34,435 bases of DNA from Reticulitermes lucifugus (lineage: Eukaryota > Arthropoda > Insecta > Blattodea > Rhinotermitidae): assembly GCA_026260175.1 (NCBI GenBank), contig JAKCWW010005226.1, forward strand, positions 151-34,585, written 5' to 3'. The position numbers were made by a program, and so were the translations under genes. A model generated the notes under the pieces. That model saw nothing but the letters and a program-made list of their open reading frames with translations. It searched no databases and was not told where the DNA came from. Shown here in pieces: positions 33,401-34,435 of this stretch (the stretch's first letter is position 1; each line of letters starts with the position of its first letter).

Positions 33401-33681
33401 AGAAACATGAGAACTGCTGATAATGCTCCAGTAACATAACTTTCAATTGTTATTAGTATTATCAGTCATAGTCATTCAATCAACCTAAAATGCCTCAATT
33501 GGAGGGACGTTGTGTATACATTGACAACTATAGCAGTGTTTACTTCTTGTTTCAGAATAATCAGATTTGTTACGTTCAAATATGGGATAGACCATGGCTT
33601 CAACTACGCGAAGTCACCAATGTTTCGTGCAATTCTACTTCTGAAAATACAGCTGCAGCTTCTGAGACTAGGTCTAAGAGA
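6965..33681 (+). CDS. Multicystatin precursor (partial; 13 exons, seven cystatin-like domains, runs off the right edge)
   Basis: Thirteen exons join in one frame, all introns phase 0, giving a signal peptide followed by seven cystatin-like domains (1071 codons so far). Cystatins are tight reversible inhibitors of papain-family cysteine proteases. They use an N-terminal Gly, a Q-x-V-x-G loop and a Pro-Trp loop. Domains 4 (QVVNG, PW), 6 and 7 (Gly, QVVAG, PW) look functional, and domains 1, 2, 3 and 5 are degenerate. Basic processing sites RDRR, KQKR, RVKR and RSKR separate the later domains. The first main intron of the domains falls between Q and V of the loop. Tandem cystatin arrays upstream of a cathepsin F-like protease are known in insects; whether a protease follows here cannot be seen. 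Many N-glycosylation sequons and the signal peptide indicate secretion or lysosomal routing. Confidence 0.85.
7145..7603 (+). other. Intron 1
   Basis: 459 bases between the gtaagg donor and the ttttttgcag acceptor. No repeat or other structure was noticed. Confidence 0.7.
7604..7927 (+). CDS. Multicystatin exon 2: second half of domain 1, helix of domain 2
   Basis: 108 codons. The first about 45 residues complete domain 1 with beta-strand pattern [11 protein letters not shown] and cysteines at 18, 24 and 31. The loop at the exon junction (YEK|NDSLLS) has no Q-x-V-x-G, and no Pro-Trp follows, so domain 1 is probably not inhibitory. After an acidic linker, residues 73-108 ([17 protein letters not shown] onward) form the alpha-helix of domain 2, ending SVKRQ at the next junction. 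Two NSS sequons are present. The donor is gtaagt, phase 0. Confidence 0.85.
8722..8770 (-). ncRNA. Hammerhead ribozyme-like motif (element 2, left arm)
   Basis: The minus strand has CTGATGA (8761-8755), an unpaired T, helix II GAT/ATC, GAAAC (8741-8737), loop ATGT and GTA. Helix I 3' strand GGGGT is intact. Its partner has been reduced to CC by a run of A/T at 8764 onward, so this copy is probably weak or dead. Confidence 0.5.
8926..8970 (+). ncRNA. Hammerhead ribozyme-like motif, broken core (element 2, right arm)
   Basis: CTGATGA at 8932-8938 with perfect helix I ACCCC/GGGGT. The conserved GAAAC is GGAAC, changing an invariant core A. This is the only motif in the cystatin gene that is sense to its pre-mRNA, and it is expected to be inactive. 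Confidence 0.5.
9378..9411 (+). repeat. CT/CTTT microsatellite
   Basis: About nine CT units followed by four CTTT-type units in intron 2. No function is inferred. Confidence 0.9.
9870..11050. repeat. Large inverted repeat (~250-bp arms) with nested SINE
   Basis: 9870-10125 and the reverse complement of 10795-11050 align over almost their whole length. Shared words include agaaagtc, gctgaaaatgttg, cttcatttg-like and caacagtc-like blocks. Both copies, read outward-in, give a similar peptide with a shared ITFRKSN / IITFRKSN segment, so they descend from one protein-coding or transposon unit I cannot name. The spacer carries a younger SINE at 10184-10501. Confidence 0.65.
10184..10501 (+). mobile_element. 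tRNA-derived SINE with target-site duplication
   Basis: The 5' end is a tRNA-like head with a box A match (tggcacagttgg, 10196-10207) and a perfect box B (ggttcgattcc, 10241-10251). A roughly 240-bp body follows, ending in a tttacctttaccc tail. Identical 9-bp flanks aggcttcca at 10175-10183 and 10502-10510 are the target duplication. That makes this the best-preserved and probably youngest insertion in the window. Confidence 0.85.
11160..11365 (+). mobile_element. LINE 3' end relic
   Basis: One frame reads [26 protein letters not shown], a stop, then PKTRW. This is the zinc-knuckle-distal tail typical of non-LTR retrotransposon ORF2 (H-V-x-R-M, R-x-x-x-x-Y-x-P-x-G, G-R-P-x-x-R-W). It ends in an acg/atg-type trinucleotide tail at 11337-11362, a usual LINE 3' terminus. 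Confidence 0.75.
12086..12140 (-). ncRNA. Hammerhead ribozyme-like motif 3 (solo)
   Basis: The minus strand has CTGAGGA (12132-12126), an unpaired T, helix II GGTTTT/AAAACC with an ACGT-type loop, GAAAC (12107-12103), loop ATAT and GTA as cleavage triplet. Helix I is CCCC/GGGG. The core is intact, with the permitted variation at position 7. No second arm was found nearby. It is antisense to the cystatin gene, in intron 2. Confidence 0.65.
13320..13378 (+). repeat. Foldback family B fragment
   Basis: ctctgaaatgtcagtaccca followed by ggtgttataacccagaagat are the central GAAATGTCAGTA box and the right arm of the family, in the expected order and spacing. Confidence 0.5.
13474..13758 (+). CDS. 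Multicystatin exon 3: second half of domain 2, helix of domain 3
   Basis: 95 codons between tttgcag and a gttagt donor, phase 0. The junction reads KRQ|MAGN, a degenerate Q-x-V-x-G loop. [14 protein letters not shown] is the strand after it. No Pro-Trp loop is present before the cysteine at about residue 48. The second part ([20 protein letters not shown] onward) is the helix of domain 3, ending LRAETT. There are three sequons (NCT, NQT, NLT). Fusing the end of one domain to the start of the next in a single exon implies loss of an interdomain intron. Confidence 0.85.
13759..15179 (+). other. Intron 3, 5' part
   Basis: AT-rich intronic sequence without any repeat, RNA or exon that I can support. 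The 3' part of the intron is a tandem repeat, listed separately. Confidence 0.5.
15180..15714 (+). repeat. 49-bp tandem repeat that includes the 3' splice site of intron 3
   Basis: Seven degenerate copies of a unit like tttccattttactgtacata + ggttacttgagaacttg occur with a spacing of 48-50 bases. They are centred on 15224, 15273, 15322, 15371, 15420, 15667 and the true acceptor at 15714/15715. Copies 1 and 2 keep an intact AG|gttact. Copies 5 and 6 are separated by a family B insertion (15444-15628). Confidence 0.8.
15444..15628 (-). mobile_element. Foldback family B element with 13-bp target duplication and assembly gap
   Basis: It is flanked by the direct repeat ttgttctatttgt at 15431-15443 and 15629-15641. 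It begins ccttgatttcaggcttccgc and contains the inverted arms ggtcttctgggtaatta / taattacccagaagacc. Fifty Ns at 15504-15553 fall between the arms. The left end is nearly identical to the reverse complement of 26580-26636, so the two copies are recent relatives. Confidence 0.85.
15715..15990 (+). CDS. Multicystatin exon 4: second half of domain 3
   Basis: 92 codons, acceptor tatgtag, donor gtaagt, phase 0. The Q-x-V-x-G position reads TT|VTPG, so the loop is degenerate. The strand [14 protein letters not shown] follows, and the second hairpin SWDRPWVDD keeps the Pro-Trp pair. The cysteine pattern (KRRC, IICS, PACY) fits a type 2-like cystatin. The C-terminal 20 residues are hydrophilic and end the domain before an intron, an interdomain boundary that has been retained. 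Confidence 0.87.
15991..16978 (+). other. Intron 4
   Basis: 988 bases ending in cttgtttcag. I recognise no mobile element, RNA or exon in it. Confidence 0.6.
16979..17305 (+). CDS. Multicystatin exon 5: acidic linker and helix of domain 4
   Basis: 109 codons. Residues 1-60 are a linker rich in Glu, Asp, Val and Ser with little predicted structure. Residues from about 64 ([20 protein letters not shown]) lead into the helix of domain 4, which ends IAKAQKQ directly before the intron that splits the Q|VVNG loop. The donor is gtatgc, phase 0. No dibasic processing site precedes this domain, unlike domains 5-7. Confidence 0.86.
17462..17633. mobile_element. Foldback element 4 (short) with one hammerhead motif
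   Basis: The outer arms ccaactactatgtccgtcaa / its reverse-complement-like partner at 17611-17633 and the inner arms ataaatccagcta / tagctggattta define a 172-bp inverted repeat in intron 5. Only the left arm keeps a complete hammerhead core. Confidence 0.65.
17510..17558 (-). ncRNA. Hammerhead ribozyme-like motif 4
   Basis: The minus strand has CTGATGA (17551-17545), one unpaired C, helix II GGTTA/TAGCT with a 6-nt loop, GAAAC (17527-17523), loop AT and GTA. Helix I is CAGC/GCTG, four pairs. The core is complete. It is antisense to the cystatin gene. Helix II and helix I differ in sequence from the other elements but keep pairing, which supports a conserved structure. Confidence 0.65.
18462..19274 (+). 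CDS. Multicystatin exon 6: second half of domain 4, long acidic linker, helix of domain 5
   Basis: 271 codons, by far the longest exon. Residues 1-60 complete domain 4: [13 protein letters not shown] gives, with the Q of the previous exon, a canonical QVVNG loop, and EFLEKPWLD supplies the Pro-Trp loop. Residues 61-210 are a hydrophilic linker with a Ser/Glu/Asp/Lys-rich core (about 145-200, for example [10 protein letters not shown] and KEESDDSKE), likely disordered. RDRR at 214-217 (19101-19112) is a furin-type site. Residues 218-271 carry a TPGG segment and the helix of domain 5, ending LGAQRE. The donor is gtaaga. Confidence 0.88.
19655..20015 (-). mobile_element. LINE ORF2 C-terminal relic
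   Basis: The minus strand reads [11 protein letters not shown], then [24 protein letters not shown] and, after frame breaks, RIWKRTI and WTEVKAIA. This matches the W-x-W-I-G-H, A-L-x-W-N-P-Q-G-x-R-x-R-G-R-P ending of a non-LTR retrotransposon ORF2. Stops and frameshifts make it a pseudogene. The long antisense-looking open frames around 19650-20270 come from it. It lies in intron 6. Confidence 0.75.
20400..20616 (+). repeat. 31-bp minisatellite, seven copies
   Basis: Seven head-to-tail copies of a 31-bp unit (tgagctattctgttccctgt + taattgaagcc), with one or a few differences in some copies. They occupy exactly 7 x 31 = 217 bases in intron 6. High copy identity implies recent expansion and probable length polymorphism. 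Confidence 0.95.
20822..20855 (+). repeat. TA/CA microsatellite
   Basis: Alternating TA then CA dinucleotides about 85-120 bases before exon 7. Confidence 0.85.
20941..21108 (+). CDS. Multicystatin exon 7: second half of domain 5
   Basis: 56 codons, acceptor ttttttacag, donor gtgagc, phase 0. With the preceding exon the loop reads RE|IVNG, so the Gln is replaced. The strand [13 protein letters not shown] follows. In the place of the Pro-Trp loop the sequence is [11 protein letters not shown], so PW is lost. Domain 5 therefore keeps the fold (cysteines at about 18, 27 and 38) but lacks two of the three inhibitory contacts. Confidence 0.85.
21335..21545. mobile_element. Foldback family B element, diverged
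   Basis: The left part has tgatttcaggcttctg and a diverged left arm. Accgacatttcgggacaacc follows, then inverted segments caagtgtcgagcagtc / gactgcttgacacttg. The right side repeats a ccatctt/aagatggg box and catcctagaag. The order matches the intact member at 26477-26641, with an extra internal palindrome. Confidence 0.7.
22375..22437 (-). repeat. 5S rRNA-derived fragment
   Basis: The plus strand ggttgcctatccaagtgcta + atcacgcccagtgtagct is the complement of the conserved 3' half of 5S rRNA (gggcg-x-g-tcagtacttggatgggtgacc). It has several substitutions and no intact 5' half. It is either a decayed 5S pseudogene or part of a 5S-headed SINE. Confidence 0.55.
22640..22700 (+). repeat. Foldback family B fragment with hammerhead-like core
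   Basis: CTGAAGA, T, helix II GGAGG/CCTCC and GAAACATC lie in order, the same plan as the hammerhead-like centres elsewhere. No convincing helix I could be paired, so activity is unlikely. Confidence 0.5.
22831..23010 (+). mobile_element. SINE family 2 copy, degraded
   Basis: A body segment with gtccagactggcctgggggt and a later ccccactggc resembles the body of the copies at 23365-23660 and 29485-29750. The tRNA-like head near 22835 is only faintly recognisable. Confidence 0.45.
23365..23660 (-). mobile_element. SINE family 2 copy
   Basis: The minus strand begins with a tRNA-like head (box B-like ggatcaaatcc near 23590). The body includes gggcgagatttt, gtccagaccggccctggggc and ggtctctttcc. 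The same order of blocks occurs on the plus strand at 29485-29750. Open frames across it are by-products of GC-rich SINE sequence. Confidence 0.7.
24164..24385 (+). CDS. Multicystatin exon 8: processing site and helix of domain 6
   Basis: 74 codons, acceptor tgttgcag, donor gtgtgt, phase 0. KQKR at residues 19-22 (24218-24229) is a basic processing site. It is followed by IVVGGASP, the N-terminal segment with the Gly that enters the protease cleft. [20 protein letters not shown] begins the helix, which ends SASKQ at the split Q|VVAG loop. Clear homology with exon 11 (SDPYIQ..., RRSNALY versus KGTNSLY) shows module duplication. Confidence 0.88.
24600..24880 (+). mobile_element. SINE family 2-like copy, degraded
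   Basis: Blocks ttttaattcccattgggg, ccccaaggccagcttgg and gtgttaccagggactc follow the order of the SINE body seen on the minus strand at 23365-23660. Antisense open frames here give the peptide pattern commonly read out of such SINEs. Boundaries are approximate. Confidence 0.4.
25292..25393 (+). CDS. Multicystatin exon 9: central strands of domain 6
   Basis: 34 codons, acceptor tttgcag, donor gtaaac, phase 0. It starts [15 protein letters not shown], so the spliced product has a perfect QVVAG inhibitory loop. It continues to a single cysteine and ends ELNQNS. The length and ending are nearly the same as exon 12 (VVAG... to KEDS). The intron after this exon corresponds to the second intron of classical three-exon type 2 cystatin genes. 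Confidence 0.88.
25445..25680 (+). mobile_element. Third SINE-like repeat, degraded
   Basis: A tRNA-like head (tggtatagcagtaatgg, then ggttcacatc resembling box B) is followed by catggttttcctcactccag and ggccgtacctgcttcc. This block order is typical of insect SINE bodies. No target duplication was identified. Confidence 0.45.
25778..25938. mobile_element. Foldback family B element, diverged
   Basis: The left arm ttatggtcttctggggtatg is answered by a right arm ttatgtccagacagaccataa. Between them lie ctgcctccatcttgagg and ctgaaacattggtacccac, the family's internal boxes. It lies in intron 9. Confidence 0.65.
26477..26641 (+). mobile_element. Foldback family B element, intact, with target duplication
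   Basis: It is flanked by agtgactaa at 26468-26476 and 26642-26650. It starts actctgtggtcttctggg and ends gcctgaaatcaagata. Inverted arms gtcttctgggttattac / gtaataacccagaagac enclose a centre which on the minus strand reads GTGAGGA, T, helix GGGAC/GTCCC, GAAATGTC. That is a hammerhead-like core with the first C changed to G. It is the reference member for the family in this window. Confidence 0.85.
26650..27195 (+). repeat. Degenerate tandem repeat, period about 130-155 bp
   Basis: Three to four diverged copies share blocks such as ggtttgggtgaaatttggta, gagcatttgtaagt and gggcataaatgaaatt. Examples are the tttggta/attcagta boxes near 26817, 26948 and 27091. No coding potential is seen. Confidence 0.6.
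27306..27419 (+). other. Candidate orphan or alternative cystatin-like exon
   Basis: 38 codons open in phase 0 between a CAG (27303-27305) and a GT (27420). The peptide runs [14 protein letters not shown] to YTCNENPE, and its end resembles the C-terminal pattern of exon 10 (V-T-x-x-x-C-x-x-x-x-E). The Pro-Trp is missing and the acceptor lacks a pyrimidine tract. It may be a relic of a third-exon copy or an alternative exon. Exons 9 and 10 join well without it. Confidence 0.3.
28027..28131 (+). CDS. Multicystatin exon 10: C-terminal hairpin of domain 6
   Basis: 35 codons, acceptor ttttgacag, donor gtgagt, phase 0. It reads [20 protein letters not shown] and then a cysteine within VTSFNCS. The Pro-Trp loop is intact, and together with QVVAG and the N-terminal Gly it makes domain 6 a complete inhibitor. 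One NCS sequon is present. It corresponds to exon 13 of the next module. Confidence 0.9.
28240..28280 (+). repeat. Foldback family B arm fragment
   Basis: ctgcatggtgttacatccca + gaagatt matches the right arm and adjoining box of the diverged member at 25778-25938. Confidence 0.4.
28925..29025 (+). repeat. Foldback family B fragment
   Basis: gatatggaggcagcaggttc, tcagaaatgccggtactc and acatggcatcacatccaaga are the hammerhead-like centre and right arm in diverged form. The core CTGANGA is no longer recognisable. Confidence 0.45.
29485..29750 (+). mobile_element. SINE family 2 copy
   Basis: The head ggtagccagaatagtgtagt resembles a tRNA box A, and gtggttagaaatgg lies at the box B position. The body gggcgagattttctggacc, agaccagcctcgaggccc and gcatctctttcgcagg matches the opposite-strand copy at 23365-23660. 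Confidence 0.7.
30095..30790 (-). mobile_element. LINE ORF2 C-terminal relic interrupted by a SINE
   Basis: On the minus strand, 30780-30640 reads like [19 protein letters not shown], the L-R-V-F-E-x-R-V-L-R-x-I-F-G segment of a non-LTR reverse transcriptase protein. After an insertion, 30310-30095 continues with [14 protein letters not shown] and a W-x-x-x-x-x-Q-D-R-like end, the expected downstream part. Stops and frameshifts abound. The plus-strand open frames at 30060-30296 and 30569-30832 are antisense shadows of this relic. Confidence 0.7.
30345..30610 (-). mobile_element. SINE family 2 copy nested in the LINE relic
   Basis: tcccagggccagtttggat, ttctttcctttctgggaatc and gagcgtatggcatactgact on the plus strand match the same blocks of the copy at 23365-23660, so it has the same orientation. 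It separates the two colinear parts of the LINE relic and is therefore the later insertion. Confidence 0.6.
30886..31065 (+). CDS. Multicystatin exon 11: furin site and helix of domain 7
   Basis: 60 codons, acceptor tctttcag, donor gtatgc, phase 0. RVKR at residues 6-9 (30901-30912) is a consensus furin site. It is followed by SLVGAP at 13-18, closely like the N-terminal LLGAP wedge of vertebrate cystatins. The helix [20 protein letters not shown] leads to IVEAQQQ at the split loop. It is the paralogue of exon 8. Confidence 0.9.
31285..31740 (+). pseudogene. pogo/Tigger-like transposase relic
   Basis: Across frameshifts and stops the sequence reads [20 protein letters not shown]-stop-[28 protein letters not shown] and [13 protein letters not shown]. 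These are, in order, the CENP-B-type helix-turn-helix (K-x-x-I-I-x-x-L-E-S-G, S-x-Y-N-I-G-x-S-T-V-Y-D-I) and the second DNA-binding helix region (L-x-x-W-F, G-P-M-x-x-E-K, C-T-F-S-x-x-W-L) of Tigger/pogo transposases. No DDE catalytic part was found. It lies in intron 11. Confidence 0.7.
32484..32503 (+). repeat. TG microsatellite
   Basis: Ten TG units in intron 11. Confidence 0.9.
32825..32929 (+). CDS. Multicystatin exon 12: central strands of domain 7
   Basis: 35 codons, acceptor tttaccag, donor gtaatg, phase 0. It begins [18 protein letters not shown], completing QVVAG with the Q of exon 11. A second cysteine lies in SNCQLKEDS. The boundary and length match exon 9, supporting duplication of the whole three-exon module. 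Confidence 0.9.
33163..33286. mobile_element. pogo-type MITE with TA duplication
   Basis: The 124-bp element starts CAGACAAATCCCAATATA and ends TATATTGGGGTTTGACTG, about 18-bp terminal inverted repeats with two mismatches. TA at 33161-33162 and 33287-33288 flanks it. CAG...CTG termini with TA target sites are the mark of pogo/Tigger elements. It lies in intron 12. Confidence 0.85.
33556..33681 (+). CDS. Multicystatin exon 13: C-terminal hairpin of domain 7 and next processing site
   Basis: 42 codons, acceptor cttgtttcag, donor gtatgt, phase 0. [19 protein letters not shown] contains the intact Pro-Trp loop. The last cysteine lies in VSCNSTSE, with NVS and NST sequons. The exon ends RSKR (33670-33681), a furin-type site placed to release the following segment, so at least one more exon follows beyond the window. 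Confidence 0.9.
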
Positions 33682-34435
33682 GTATGTATTGCATTTGCTA
33701 TTGTATTATATTTACAGGCACAAGATCTAGCACTAAAGTAACCATAGTCTAGATATGAGAAAGTGTTTTGACGTTTTAACAGCTGCTTGAGATCAAATGC
33801 TTGAGGTATTAGCCGTAATGGTGCTGAATGTGACGAACTGAAGTATTGTAATGTGTGTGTCTTACATGGAATTGCTAAGGTGTAATGAAGGCTGGTTGGT
33901 TTTGACTGTTATTAATAAAGCAACCAGACTGACCCCCTGTGTGACAGTTGGTATGAATAATTAGGGGATGCATATTTGAGCATCTGAATGTGTTTTGTGT
34001 TTTGTTCATTTGCTAAAAAGGTTTTGGTGCAAGAAGTGAACATAAAATTTGTATGAAAATGGTAAAAAAGAATACTGTGAACATATTACAGATTCTTTGT
34101 GATTTTAATTTTTCATGGTGAGTGAATGGATTAAAATCTTATAGGGGTCAGCCTCATTAAAGCTGACTTACAGAACATGTTTCTGAGGGCAGACTTCACT
34201 TGATCCAAGGGGCCAGTAAGAGTTGTTGTATTAATTGACAGTGTAAGTCTCTGAAATATTTGCTTTAAACTCAACTTTGATGCTCTGTGCACATGCGAAG
34301 GCTTTAATTAATTTATTTTACATTTTCCTATGAAAAGCCTGTGGAGATGGAAGAATGTGCCAAGCATGGGTTTTGTGCTTGTGTACCTGCAGTGAAATGC
34401 CACAAGTACTGTATGTTGTGTGTAGTGTTTGTGGT
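33682..34435 (+). other. Start of intron 13 / right flank
   Basis: The gtatgt donor at 33682 opens an intron that probably extends past the window. An open frame from about 34330 to the end has no convincing acceptor and no cystatin pattern. Nothing else is recognised. Confidence 0.5.

Noticed and set aside
34330-34435. Cysteine-rich open frame at the right edge as exon 14
   Set aside because: There is no good acceptor, and it lacks the linker and helix pattern expected after RSKR.

Overview
The window looks like an insect nuclear genome. It has spliced genes with GT-AG introns, tRNA-derived SINEs, decayed LINE and pogo/Tigger relics, and a 50-base run of N from a draft assembly. A galectin, a multi-domain cystatin and this repeat load would fit a cockroach or termite, but the sequence alone does not fix the species.

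Layout. On the minus strand, 269-3472 holds three exons of a galectin: an almost complete carbohydrate-recognition domain followed by a Pro/Gly/Tyr-rich tail. Its first exon is not identified and it may continue past base 1. A putative divergent promoter with cAMP-response-element-like sites and an E-box lies at 6653-6720. From 6965 to the right edge, on the plus strand, lies one large secreted multicystatin gene. I reconstruct 13 coding exons (6965-33681, 1071 codons, every intron phase 0) encoding a signal peptide and seven cystatin-like domains; the gene continues past the window. In related insect genes such arrays can precede a cathepsin F-like protease, but no protease is visible here.

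The cystatin array has internal order. Domains 1-3 are degenerate in the inhibitory Q-x-V-x-G loop. Domain 4 has QVVNG and PW, and domain 5 has lost PW. Domains 6 and 7 carry all three inhibitory elements (N-terminal Gly, QVVAG, PW), and each is encoded by the same three-exon module. From domain 5 onward each domain is preceded by a basic cleavage site (RDRR, KQKR, RVKR), and another (RSKR) ends the last visible exon, suggesting a polyprotein cut into single inhibitors.

The introns are packed with mobile DNA. The most striking are inverted-repeat elements whose arms encode hammerhead-ribozyme-like motifs (CUGANGA, helix II, GAAAC, very short helix III, matching helix I), probably derived from Penelope-like retroelements. 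A second short foldback family, with a gtcttctggg / cccagaagac inverted repeat, recurs about ten times and carries a weaker hammerhead-like core. Other contents are several SINE families, four LINE C-terminal relics (one interrupted by a SINE), a Tigger-like transposase relic, a pogo-type MITE with TA duplications, a 31-bp minisatellite, a 1.2-kb inverted repeat, and a 49-bp tandem repeat that has copied a 3' splice site seven times.
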